Below are positions 21,901 to 32,017 of a stretch of DNA of 64,000 bases, in pieces. This stretch comes from Nitrosomonas sp. PY1 (GTDB lineage Bacteria > Pseudomonadota > Gammaproteobacteria > Burkholderiales > Nitrosomonadaceae), in assembly GCF_022836435.1 (NCBI RefSeq), contig NZ_BQXC01000001.1, positions 1 to 64,000 of the forward strand. The letters are read 5' to 3'. Within the stretch, counting starts at the first letter, position 1, and each line of letters starts with the position of its first letter. Both the position numbers and the translations under genes were made by a program. The notes under the pieces were generated by a model, which had not been told where the DNA came from, did not search any database, and saw only the letters and a list, made by a program, of their open reading frames with translations.

Positions 21901-22350
21901 GGTGGTACGCTCTTGCTCAAGAAACTGCTCTAGCATAAAACCTTCGGCATTCTCCGGAATCCGTCTCGACCATTCCAAAAACTCTTGCTCTTGGTTGATG
22001 AGTAAATCCTTTTGCAGTCTACTTATTTTTTCTGGTTGCTCTGCCACTTCGGCTTGCAAAGCAGTTAAGTGCTCGTTAATCGTTATGATCTCTTCTTCTT
22101 TGGTTTTTGCTTCTTCCAAATGCCCCAAGGCCATTTGCTTCTGAGTTTCACCCATGGTGCTACGCTCCACCGCGTTCTTTGCTGCTGCAATATCTTTCAT
22201 CAGCGAGGGCGGCTGCGATTGCGGTTGCGATTGTGGTTTCTGTTTCTGAGCGATTGCCGAATGAGGAAAAAAAACCGCTAGCGTTAACAAACTAAAAATG
22301 ACTAAAAACAAAAATAATGTTCTGAATCTTAGTAGTGATTGGATTAACAT
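18946..22350 (-). CDS. Large MscS-type mechanosensitive channel (MscK/MscM-like)
   Basis: A 1134-residue protein that would release solutes on sudden osmotic downshift. It has a signal peptide (cleavage near residue 34, SAIAQ), then a very long periplasmic coiled-coil domain with Gln/Glu/Lys/Leu-rich helices (about 40-520). Roughly eleven transmembrane helices follow, and then the MscS core. The pore helix and the following conserved stretch are clear (ALSVGLGFGLQEIFANFVSG, about residue 940-960, then FERPFRVGDLI), followed by the beta domain and the C-terminal alpha/beta domain. The length is near MscK (about 1120) and MscM (about 1107), and I cannot separate the two. The gene is monocistronic. 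Confidence 0.9.
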   Translation of the reverse strand: MLIQSLLRFRTLFLFLVIFSLLTLAVFFPHSAIAQKQKPQSQPQSQPPSLMKDIAAAKNAVERSTMGETQKQMALGHLEEAKTKEEEIITINEHLTALQAEVAEQPEKISRLQKDLLINQEQEFLEWSRRIPENAEGFMLEQFLEQERTTIADIQTKTLAATQKLTALISHSIQTGEDTTSLHRMLDDVSLPVVIQNDEPTTLFEARKLRRISEQRLLKATIDLQNAEQSTASQRQSFYETLLRDLYFRQGLHEKRVEYLQKRISDRGRIELKALVSQLAQQEQDLIGSVPLLVSIAHENLVIGEKMLHQNEMLLHDRSDLTSIGYALRHIADSLRDSRARLDVGGINERVGRWLWGEQRRLRPTERLELRLKSIRDDLSDLRLERIVLNEQQRDLVDFDDMADAMINKAASKNGLEQTNGNTHHVLVSLLQKRAELLVMQDSLSQKRISTLEKSEHELQEQIRVTQDLQQMLSRHLLWIPSHGMVDNKWLEKVSEGFHDLIKPSRYAMTLELSLQSFHRDPLPWVIALLLIIVLIELRRRAPSRIAALAESTYQIRKDSYTVTIRALIWTIIGALLYPSILAALGLLLQNIGSPGRFSHSLGLALMRVIAPLFAAALLFWVNKDKGIAQAHFRWTKQRREVLRQWLPLSTAIVLFLYFVGNLAFIRRVDLAIDVQARIAIVACCIVLAWVLWRVLDVGKLWVVRGAVSEPSSLRKFLRWSLPLAFIFVATLAMTGYIYTAGIILRSALASFSVIVAIALIGAMLARWFLLGERRLALHRLEERRLAAEAAEESSGVVTPELSENVTLEQVNTQTGRLLSVLRITLLIVGLTWVWVSILPAVAKLDEIELWDFSETGPDGQITTKPVTLMAFIFGLITLMITVAGARNLPGLIEISLLSHIRIDAASRYAITSVLRYAIVIGGTVLGLGFFGMRWSQLQWMAAALSVGLGFGLQEIFANFVSGIILLFERPFRVGDLITVDEFSGRVTKIRTRATTILDFDNKEIVIPNKTFITGQLTNWTLTDNITRVIIRVGVAYDSDVNQVRALLLQAAQEDERVLKEPEPSCWFMAFGASTLDFELRVFVDTVNLRTEIQDAMNTRILGLFDEHHIEISFPQLDLHVRDVPEAKPQEKLT

Positions 22351-22603
22351 GAATTCTTATGTTTGGAATGTTCTGAAAGATACTTATTTTAAAGATACCT
22401 TAATTAACTCAAATACAAAAGCCGCTTATAGGCAGCCGAAGAAGCACCCAACGCTATGAATTGATTGATGACTTCGTATGGTTACAGATATTATTTTAGT
22501 TACTACGCACTGACATTTGTTTTACAAAACACTAAAAAATCGATCTAATAAGCAATGTACTATTCAATTATTACTTTTATTGTTTGTTAAGTCTCAACAT
22601 CCC

Positions 22604-23938
22604 ATGCCTAGAAAGCCTAAAAAGAAAGTATTTGTCTTGGATACATCGGTTATTTTATACAACCATAATGCAATATACAGCTTTGAAGACAATAATATCG
22701 CAATTCCCATTACGGTACTGGAAGAACTTGATCACTTTAAGAAAGGCAACGATATTAAAAATTTTGAAGCAAGAGAATTTATCCGAATTATGGATAAATT
22801 GTCGTCCAATCATTCACTACAACAATGGATTCCCATTGACCGACCGAACCATGGTCATTTCAAAGTGTGTATGCAAGAGAAAGCCAATGGATTGGATGCC
22901 ACCCAAGTATTTGGAGAAAATACCGCTGACCATCGTATTCTGAATGCCGTTATTTCACTCAGCGAAGAATATCCGGACAATAAAATAGTTTTGGTTTCGA
23001 AAGATATCAATTTACGCCTCAAGGCAAAGTCTCTCAATATCCCTGCAGAAGATTTTGAAACCGGAAAGATTAAAGATCTCGATTCGCTATACACTGGCAA
23101 AACAATCATAGACAAACTGCCTAAAGAAATTATAGACAGCGTCTATACCAATAATTTTTGCATGCCTGCTGATATAGGTCTGCAAGATCCTATACCCAAT
23201 CACTACTTTATTCTAAAAAATGCTCGTGCTTCCGTTTTGGTCTTTTATAACCCAGTATCACAAAAAATCGAACGCATCCAAAAAGAATCCGCGTTTCGGA
23301 TTACACCTAGAAACGCTGAACAAGTGTTTGCTTTACATGCAATTACGAATCCATATGTCAAACTTGTTACTCTGCAGGGCGTTGCAGGTACAGGAAAGAC
23401 ATTACTTGCTCTTGCTGGAGCATTAGATCAGAAAAGGCATTACAAGCAAATTTATCTAGCACGCCCAATTGTTCCTCTTAGCAATAAAGATATTGGCTTT
23501 TTACCAGGCGATATCATTTCTAAGCTTAATCCTTATATGGAACCCCTATGGGATAATCTTAAATTTATTAAAAGCTTGTTTACCGAAAAAGACAAGGAAT
23601 TTAAACAGATTACGGATGCCGTTGATCAAGAAAAATTGAAGATTACACCTCTCGCTTATATTCGCGGACGCAGCATCTCGAATGTTTTTTTTATTGTCGA
23701 TGAAGCACAGAACTTGACTCCGCACGAAGTGAAAACGATCATCACCCGTGCAGGAGAAAACACAAAAATTGTTTTTACGGGCGACATTTACCAGATAGAT
23801 ACCCCTTATCTCGACTCCCAAAGTAATGGATTATCTTATCTCATCGATAAAATCAAGCATCATGATATTTATGCACATGTACGGTTAGAAAAAGGTGAAC
23901 GATCTAATCTTGCTAATTTAGCTAATCAATTATTGTAA
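22604..23938 (+). CDS. PIN-PhoH fusion ATPase (PhoH2 type)
   Basis: A 444-residue protein with an N-terminal PIN nuclease domain (VFVLDTSVIL near residue 8, acidic residues in TVLEELDHFK, and the DHRILNAV and LVSKDINLR pieces). A C-terminal PhoH P-loop ATPase domain follows, with Walker A GVAGTGKT near residue 259 and Walker B in FFIVDEAQNLTPHE. PhoH2-type proteins couple RNA helicase and RNase activity. I chose the start MPRKPKKK at 22604 because family N-termini begin just before the PIN domain; no clear ribosome binding site is seen and an open frame reaches back to 22517. It is followed by the RNase P RNA gene. Confidence 0.88.
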   Translation: MPRKPKKKVFVLDTSVILYNHNAIYSFEDNNIAIPITVLEELDHFKKGNDIKNFEAREFIRIMDKLSSNHSLQQWIPIDRPNHGHFKVCMQEKANGLDATQVFGENTADHRILNAVISLSEEYPDNKIVLVSKDINLRLKAKSLNIPAEDFETGKIKDLDSLYTGKTIIDKLPKEIIDSVYTNNFCMPADIGLQDPIPNHYFILKNARASVLVFYNPVSQKIERIQKESAFRITPRNAEQVFALHAITNPYVKLVTLQGVAGTGKTLLALAGALDQKRHYKQIYLARPIVPLSNKDIGFLPGDIISKLNPYMEPLWDNLKFIKSLFTEKDKEFKQITDAVDQEKLKITPLAYIRGRSISNVFFIVDEAQNLTPHEVKTIITRAGENTKIVFTGDIYQIDTPYLDSQSNGLSYLIDKIKHHDIYAHVRLEKGERSNLANLANQLL

Positions 23939-24022
23939 TTTAGCCAAGCTTACCTATAGTCGAGTTCAGCAAAGCTAACCGAACATCGTCTCAAACTTTA
24001 CTAATACATCGGCTGCTAATGT

Positions 24023-24028
24023 TAGAAT
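24023..24028 (+). promoter_or_regulatory. -10 element of rnpB
   Basis: TAGAAT at 24023-24028 lies 7 bases ahead of the expected 5' end of the RNase P RNA (24036), the normal distance for a sigma-70 -10 box. The -35 match is weak. Confidence 0.5.
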
Positions 24029-24035
24029 GCTTCTT

Positions 24036-24332
24036 GAAGCTGGCTAGACAGTCGCCGCTTGCGGTTTCATCAAGCAAGGGGAGGAAAGTCCGGGCTCCAT
24101 AGAGTGGGATGGCGGCTAACAGCCGTCTGCCGTAAGGCAAGGAATAGGGCCACAGAGACGAACGTATTCAGTTACGGTGAAACGCGGTAACCTCCATCCG
24201 GAGCAAAACCAAATAGGCAGGCAATGACGCTACTCGCCGAGCCTGCGGGTGGGTTGCTTGAGCGTGTAAGTAATTACACGCCTAGAGGAATGACTGTTCA
24301 CGACAGAACCCGGCTTATCGGCTAGCTTCACT
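24036..24332 (+). ncRNA. rnpB: RNase P RNA, bacterial class A
   Basis: The catalytic RNA of RNase P, which cuts 5' leaders from tRNA precursors. The start GAAGCTGGCTAGACAGTCGC pairs with the end GGCTTATCGGCTAGCTTC (P1). The universally conserved blocks GAGGAAAGTCCGGGCT (CR I / P4 strand), CAGAACCCGGCTTA (P4 partner) and AGGGCCACAGAGACGA are in the right order. The length of about 297 bases is somewhat short for a class A RNA. It lies between the PhoH gene and pcnB. Confidence 0.95.
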
Positions 24333-24436
24333 TTCAAAATCTACGATCAAGGTCAAGTATTAATCATCAAAACGATATAAAATCAAGCGCAGCGTAAATA
24401 CCTAACGATGGATATGACTACTTATAATTATTAGTA

Positions 24437-25804
24437 ATGATTTTAAAACTCCTCAATAAAGTATTTAATCGTAAATCGTCTTATTACGAATCAGCCGCTC
24501 AGCCAATCGTTATCTCACGCCAACATCACGGAATTCAGCGCCTCCAAATTGATTCTTGTGCATTAAAAATCGTTACACAACTCCAACAAGCTGGCTATAA
24601 CAGTTATATCGTGGGTGGTGCAGCTCGCGATTTACTATTTGGCTTTACCCCAAAAGACTACGATGTCGCCACTAATGCGACACCGGAGCAAATAAAACGT
24701 ATTTTTCGTCGATCACGTATTATTGGACGACGTTTCAGGCTTGTTCATGTTATGTGCGGTTCTGATATTGTCGAAGTATCGACGTTTCGTGGGAGTTCAA
24801 AAATTGACGATGCGACTCAGACCGATCTGCATGGTCGGTTACTTCACGACAATGTATTCGGTACTCAAGAAGAGGATGCTGCGCGACGTGATTTTACAGT
24901 TAACGCGCTTTTATATGATCCCAATAAAGAAGAAATTATTGATTATGTGAGTGGATACGCAGATATCCAAGCTAAAAAACTTCGTATTATTGGAGATCCT
25001 GCACAACGTTACCGAGAAGATCCTGTGAGAATGCTACGGGCAATCCGGTTCGCGTCCAAACTGGGCTTACAAATTGATAATAGCACCGCACAACCGATTA
25101 GTGAATTGGCTCATTTATTGCAAAATGTACCGGCATCGCGGTTATTCGATGAAATGTTGAAACTATTATTATCGGGTCACGCTTTGGCATGTATTACCGA
25201 ATTGCGCGCACGTGGCCTGCACCACGGCCTGTTACCCATGTTGGATGTCATTTTAGAGCAACCACTTGGTAAGCAATTCATCACTCTCGCATTAAAAAAT
25301 ACTGATGACCGAATCCAGCAAAACAAGCCAGTATCAGCAGGATTTTTATTTGCCACATTACTGTGGCATGAAGTGCTATCGAATTGGAATGCCTTACGTA
25401 GTCGAGGTGAAAAAACTTTTCCAGCACTATTTAATGCAATCAGCCAGACACTTGCAATTCAACACAACAAACTTGCGATCCCACAACGTTTTGATACGAT
25501 TATGCAAGAAATCTGGACCCTACAACCCCGTTTTGAAATGCGTATAGGTCGTAGACCTTTTCAACTGATCGCTCACCCGCGTTTTCGATCCGCATATGAT
25601 TTTATGCTACTGCGCTGTGAAAGCGGTGAATTCGATATTGAGCTAAAAACTTGGTGGGAGGATTTCTTAAGCGCCGACCCTGAAAAACGTGAAAAGATGC
25701 TCGTTAAATCACCGTTGACAAAAACTAAAAGACGGCGACGGAGAAAAAAAGCTGCGACACAAACAGGTACTTCCCCAGTTACTACCGTAGGTGTTAATCA
25801 GTAG
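24437..25804 (+). CDS. pcnB: Poly(A) polymerase I PcnB
   Basis: A 455-residue class II nucleotidyltransferase that adds 3' poly(A) tails to RNA and so promotes decay. The catalytic GGAARDLLFG is followed by the metal-binding pair in KDYDVATNA (DxD) and the motif IIGRRFRLVHV, which marks PcnB rather than CCA-adding enzymes. The R-x-x-E-D-P-V-R-M-L-R-A neck is also present. The C-terminus ends in a strongly basic tail (KTKRRRRRKKA), usual in proteobacterial poly(A) polymerases and used for RNA binding. folK follows 7 bases later, a conserved pcnB-folK order. Confidence 0.93.
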   Translation: MILKLLNKVFNRKSSYYESAAQPIVISRQHHGIQRLQIDSCALKIVTQLQQAGYNSYIVGGAARDLLFGFTPKDYDVATNATPEQIKRIFRRSRIIGRRFRLVHVMCGSDIVEVSTFRGSSKIDDATQTDLHGRLLHDNVFGTQEEDAARRDFTVNALLYDPNKEEIIDYVSGYADIQAKKLRIIGDPAQRYREDPVRMLRAIRFASKLGLQIDNSTAQPISELAHLLQNVPASRLFDEMLKLLLSGHALACITELRARGLHHGLLPMLDVILEQPLGKQFITLALKNTDDRIQQNKPVSAGFLFATLLWHEVLSNWNALRSRGEKTFPALFNAISQTLAIQHNKLAIPQRFDTIMQEIWTLQPRFEMRIGRRPFQLIAHPRFRSAYDFMLLRCESGEFDIELKTWWEDFLSADPEKREKMLVKSPLTKTKRRRRRKKAATQTGTSPVTTVGVNQ

Positions 25805-25811
25805 CGCCGCA

Positions 25812-26318
25812 ATGAATAGTAAAAAGAAATGGAGTGAAGCTTTTATTGCACTAGGGAGTAATTTAGAAAAACCTATTCAGCAAATTCAAGAAGCATTCGA
25901 AGAACTGGCACATATTCCCGAAACGCAATTAATAAAACAATCTTCATTGTATCAAAGCGCACCAATCGGACGATTGAATCAGCCTGATTTTGTCAATGCG
26001 GTCGTAAGGATCAAAACGCATTTAACACCACACGAATTATTCGATGAACTAATGGCCATTGAACAAATACACGGCCGCGTTCGGGAATCCTTAAACGCTC
26101 CACGCACATTGGATTTAGATCTTTTGCTATATGATATTTTAACTTTTCAAGATAAGCAGCTAATTATCCCTCACCCACGCATGTTTCAACGTGCATTTGT
26201 GTTAGTTCCATTACAAGAAATCGCCCCGGATTGTTTTATACCAGGTCATGGTTCGATTTCTCAGTTGGTCGCGGCTTGCTTCGATCAAAAGATACAATCT
26301 ATTTCTCTAGAAAATTGA
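25812..26318 (+). CDS. folK: Hydroxymethyldihydropterin pyrophosphokinase FolK
   Basis: A 168-residue HPPK that transfers pyrophosphate from ATP to 6-hydroxymethyl-7,8-dihydropterin in folate synthesis. Typical blocks are AFIALGSNLEKP (residues 10-21), SSLYQSAPIG, QPDFVNAVV, RVRESLNAPRTLDLDLLLYD (the ATP- and Mg-binding region) and IPHPRMFQRAFVL. I chose the ATG at 25812, just after the pcnB stop; a TTG-type start at 25791 would overlap pcnB. It is co-transcribed with pcnB. panB and panC, which often follow it in related bacteria, are here at 33.5-35.1 kb. Confidence 0.95.
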   Translation: MNSKKKWSEAFIALGSNLEKPIQQIQEAFEELAHIPETQLIKQSSLYQSAPIGRLNQPDFVNAVVRIKTHLTPHELFDELMAIEQIHGRVRESLNAPRTLDLDLLLYDILTFQDKQLIIPHPRMFQRAFVLVPLQEIAPDCFIPGHGSISQLVAACFDQKIQSISLEN

Positions 26319-26424
26319 TTTTTCATTAGTTTTTGACGTTAGTACGTATATACAACGGAATACAAAATTAGTTTATCCGTGATTCACCTTGTTTGTATAA
26401 CGATTCTTAACGTATGGAGCATTT

Positions 26425-26958
26425 ATGATGATGAGAAAATATATCATTACTGTTTTGATTGCGATTTATGCAATACCAGCTTTAGCAAGTAACACTGGGG
26501 CTTCGGTCAGTATCGGACAATCAGGGGTTTATGGTCAAATTCATTTGAACAATCAGTATCCCAATCCACAATTAATTTACTCAAATCCAGTTACGGCCAT
26601 ACATTCTGCCGGTGTTCCACAACAACCTGTTTATCTTCATGTTCCTCCAGGTCACGCAAAGAAATGGAATAAACACTGCCACCGCTACAATGCATGCGGC
26701 CAACCAGCTTATTTTGTTCAAGAAAAATGGTACAACGATGTATATCGACTACATTCTCATAATCAGAACAGCCATTCTGATCGACGCACTACTGTAGCAA
26801 ATCGTAATGGCCATCGCAAACCGTCCAATATTGCTACGAACAGTAGGCAAGGTAATCAAAAACATTTAGGCCAAGCTAACAACAAGCAGCATAAAAAACG
26901 CGAACAGAAGCAACTTCACCAGAAAAACCCTAACAAAGGCGGTCGAAAAGATCGATAG
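26425..26958 (+). CDS. Secreted hypothetical protein with basic Asn/His/Gln-rich tail
   Basis: A 177-residue protein with a clear signal peptide (MMMRKYIITVLIAIYAIPALA, cut near residue 22). A central module has a conserved look: SVSIGQSGVYGQIHLNN, then PVYLHVPPGHAKKWNKHC and a Cys pair (about residues 85 and 92), and PAYFVQEKWYNDVY. The last 70 residues are a low-complexity basic tail (Lys, Arg, Gln, Asn, His) ending in KGGRKDR. I recall similar short periplasmic proteins in Betaproteobacteria but know no function. The Cys pair may form a disulfide and the tail could bind nucleic acid or anionic polymer. GGAG upstream supports the start. A terminator hairpin follows. Confidence 0.65.
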   Translation: MMMRKYIITVLIAIYAIPALASNTGASVSIGQSGVYGQIHLNNQYPNPQLIYSNPVTAIHSAGVPQQPVYLHVPPGHAKKWNKHCHRYNACGQPAYFVQEKWYNDVYRLHSHNQNSHSDRRTTVANRNGHRKPSNIATNSRQGNQKHLGQANNKQHKKREQKQLHQKNPNKGGRKDR

Positions 26959-26983
26959 CTTAGAGAGATATTCAAGCTCAATA

Positions 26984-27012
26984 CTCGCCCATTAGGGCGA
27001 GATTCTCTTCTC
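26984..27012 (+). terminator. Rho-independent terminator
   Basis: CTCGCCC (26984-26990) and GGGCGAG (26995-27001) form a 7-bp GC-rich stem with an ATTA loop, followed by the T-rich ATTCTCTTCTCC. It sits 26 bases after the stop of the gene at 26425-26958. It may also serve the convergent gene at 27081. Confidence 0.65.
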
Positions 27013-27080
27013 CTACAAAAAAATAGGTTTTCTTATCCATCAAGTAATATCTCTATCACAAATTTCATTCGGTGAAATCT

Positions 27081-28148
27081 TTAATTCAAGTTGCTTATTT
27101 CCTGCTTTAGCTTATTTTTACAGTGTATCTCTTTACCTGATAAATCAAGCATTCCCGTTGCTCGCATACATTCGTTATAGTCAAATAGAATATCGGCCTT
27201 TTTTTGTGCATGATCTATTGAAATGGCCAGATTATTAACATACTTAGCGATCTTTTTAAGATCTGCCTCATCGATACGCGCGCCGATACCTTCTACAGTT
27301 TGTTTAGTGGCATCGAGTTTTTGTAACGATTCTTTATTGGTTTTATTGACTTGTTCTGCAAAAGCCTGATTAGCTTTATTAGAATAATCTCTTAATTCAT
27401 CAATATTTTTTTGTGTAATATCGGATAATTTCTCTTGGTAATTACTTAGTTCAGATTGCACAAAGTTATTTACATTATTTCTAAAATGATCCAATGATTT
27501 ATCGATTTCCAGTTTAAAGTTTTGCATTTTTTCAGAAATCATTTGATTGATTTCATTATCCAACCGTTTTTCTAACGATTCAGAAATTTTTTCAACAGGT
27601 GGCTGAGATGCAATAATTTGCATCTTTGATTCATTTAAATGTGCTTTAATATCGCTAGCAAACGACCGTTGGAATTGCTGTTGTTTATTATCAATTTGAT
27701 TCTGAGAGTTTTTTTCATTTTCAGAAAGCAACCAAGACACAAAGATTAAATCCTTTTTTTTGTTGGTATCCATACCATGCAACATATCGTCTAAGACATT
27801 AGCAGAAACATCCGTATCTCCCGCCACCAAGATGTTGGTATGATGCAAATTGGCTGAATTCAATAAATCTTGTAACTTAATTTGGACTTCTTTGATATTC
27901 ACATTGGCTCGATCAATCTGAGTGGATTGACGAAGCAATTCATAGGGCAAGTAAGTCAAAGCAACAACAATGCACGCTAGCAGAGCAAGCTTGCGCCCAT
28001 TTCTATTTTTTATTCGAAAACACAGCACAAACACAATCACCAGCAATGCTATCGCAGGTGCGAGAATCAACAATACCTCGAGCCACTCTCGGCCCATTAA
28101 AATATTCGCTGAAATAAAATTCAGTGCTTTATTAATCAGTTCACTCAT
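27081..28148 (-). CDS. Membrane protein with long coiled coil, function unknown
   Basis: A 355-residue protein with two N-terminal transmembrane helices (about residues 22-46 and 52-70). A long helical, charged cytoplasmic or periplasmic region follows (about 75-330, repeated Gln/Asn/Lys/Glu heptads, for example KMQNFKLEIDKSLDHFRNNV), then a small C-terminal segment with two cysteines (DYNECMRATG and EIHCKNKLK). GGAGAA precedes the ATG. The gene follows gyrB by 65 bases on the same strand. I do not recognise the family. The layout recalls RmuC-like or methyl-accepting-protein-like coiled coils but has none of their signature motifs. Confidence 0.6.
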   Translation of the reverse strand: MSELINKALNFISANILMGREWLEVLLILAPAIALLVIVFVLCFRIKNRNGRKLALLACIVVALTYLPYELLRQSTQIDRANVNIKEVQIKLQDLLNSANLHHTNILVAGDTDVSANVLDDMLHGMDTNKKKDLIFVSWLLSENEKNSQNQIDNKQQQFQRSFASDIKAHLNESKMQIIASQPPVEKISESLEKRLDNEINQMISEKMQNFKLEIDKSLDHFRNNVNNFVQSELSNYQEKLSDITQKNIDELRDYSNKANQAFAEQVNKTNKESLQKLDATKQTVEGIGARIDEADLKKIAKYVNNLAISIDHAQKKADILFDYNECMRATGMLDLSGKEIHCKNKLKQEISNLN

Positions 28149-28213
28149 TTAAAATTTCTCCAAACCTCAATCCGATGTATTTGTCACTAATTTTTTAAGA
28201 TGACAAAACAACT

Positions 28214-30667
<2,454 letters not shown>

Positions 30668-30708
30668 TTAAAGAGATACATGAAAAATCGTGAAACCTTT
30701 CAGCTTGA

Positions 30709-31824
30709 CTAAATTCTCATGGGCATGACGATATATTTAAAAGCTTTTTCTTCTGGAATCGTGATCAATACGCTGGTATTGGCATTTTCAAAGGCACATT
30801 GCACCGTTTCGCTACTGACATTGTTTAGTAAATCCATCAAATAGTTTACGTTTAAGCTGATGTCGATCGATTCGTCATTATACTGAATTGCTAATTCCTC
30901 TTGCGCATCTTCTTGCTCATTGTTTTTACAAGTAATACATAAGTTATCTTTACTGATAAGCAACCGTACGCCACGGAATTTATCACTTTGATTTGATAGT
31001 ATGGAAACACGCTGGAGCGCTTGTAAAAAAGCAATACGACTGATATCAAAAAATTTTTTATTTTTAGTAGGAATTACTCGATTGTAATCGGGAAATTTAC
31101 CATCAATGATTTTCGATATTAATGTGATATCGGAAAATGCGAAACAAATTTTGTTTTGGAAATACTCAATATGGATAAGATCATCAGTATCCGTAAGTAA
31201 TTTTGATAATTCCAAAACAGTTTTACGTGGCAGGATGACCTCTTGTTTCGTTAGTTTTTCTTGTAGTGAAGTAGCTGTATATGCTAATCGATGACCATCC
31301 GTACCTACACAAATGAATTGATTATCTTCTGCCAACAATAATAATCCATTCAGATAGTAACGAATATCTTGTTGTGCAATGGAAAACTGTACGTGATGCA
31401 GTAGTTTTTTTAATTCTTTTTGTTTAAGTGTCAAGGAAGTTGTTACAGGGATTTGCTCTGTCATTTCGGGAAAATCTTCTGCCGGTAGAATTTGTAGATT
31501 GAATACACTTTTACCGGATTTAACATGCAGATGATTGTCTTTACGTGTCAACGAAACCTCAGCGGTAGCATCTAATGATCTAAGAATATCTTGAAGCTTT
31601 TTAGCAGCAACCGTTAGAGAAAAAATTTGCACATCCGCTTTATCTTTAGGTACTGCTGTTTTAATCTGAATTTCAAGATCAGTGGCCAAAAAATAGGTCT
31701 TATCTTCGGTTTGACGAATCAATACATTCGATAGTATAGGCAGTGTTTGTCGACGTTCTACAATTCCTGTGACCGTTTGTAATGGTTTTAGTAGTGTATC
31801 TCGATTAGTTTTTATTAATAGCAT
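30709..31824 (-). CDS. dnaN: DNA polymerase III beta sliding clamp
   Basis: A 371-residue processivity clamp that encircles DNA as a dimer and holds polymerase III and other factors. Three homologous domains are seen. Recognisable blocks are TLPILSNVLI, NGLLLLAEDNQF, GTDGHRLA and the C-terminal YIVMPMRI, the usual clamp ending. It follows dnaA across a 193-base AT-rich spacer. No Shine-Dalgarno is evident in front of the ATG. Confidence 0.97.
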   Translation of the reverse strand: MLLIKTNRDTLLKPLQTVTGIVERRQTLPILSNVLIRQTEDKTYFLATDLEIQIKTAVPKDKADVQIFSLTVAAKKLQDILRSLDATAEVSLTRKDNHLHVKSGKSVFNLQILPAEDFPEMTEQIPVTTSLTLKQKELKKLLHHVQFSIAQQDIRYYLNGLLLLAEDNQFICVGTDGHRLAYTATSLQEKLTKQEVILPRKTVLELSKLLTDTDDLIHIEYFQNKICFAFSDITLISKIIDGKFPDYNRVIPTKNKKFFDISRIAFLQALQRVSILSNQSDKFRGVRLLISKDNLCITCKNNEQEDAQEELAIQYNDESIDISLNVNYLMDLLNNVSSETVQCAFENANTSVLITIPEEKAFKYIVMPMRI

Positions 31825-32017
31825 TTGTATATAAAAAATAATAATTAAACTAAAGTACTAACAACTTCTGTATTATTTAAAAAATTTTATTTCTATCAAA
31901 TAGATAATTTTAAAATATAGTATGTATAGTTGTTGTAAAGCAATTGGATAATTTGTGGATAAGTAAGCGAGAATAATTTATTGTCGAGTTATACACAAAT
32001 TGTTAACCTGATATCCA
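31825..32017. other. Candidate oriC in the dnaA-dnaN spacer
   Basis: A very AT-rich spacer (especially 31825-31940). It has two good DnaA boxes: TGTGGATAA at 31954-31962 (perfect, reverse of TTATCCACA) and TTATACACA at 31989-31997. A weak third, ATATCCACT, begins at 32011. AT-rich unwinding sequence next to DnaA boxes and dnaA is the usual design of a chromosomal origin. The number of good boxes is low, and the region also contains the dnaN promoter, so this is a candidate only. Confidence 0.55.

Noticed and set aside
22107-22295. Open frames antisense to the mscK-type channel gene
   Set aside because: Several long frames occur opposite this highly coding gene. They have no start signals or domain patterns and follow from the codon bias of the real gene.
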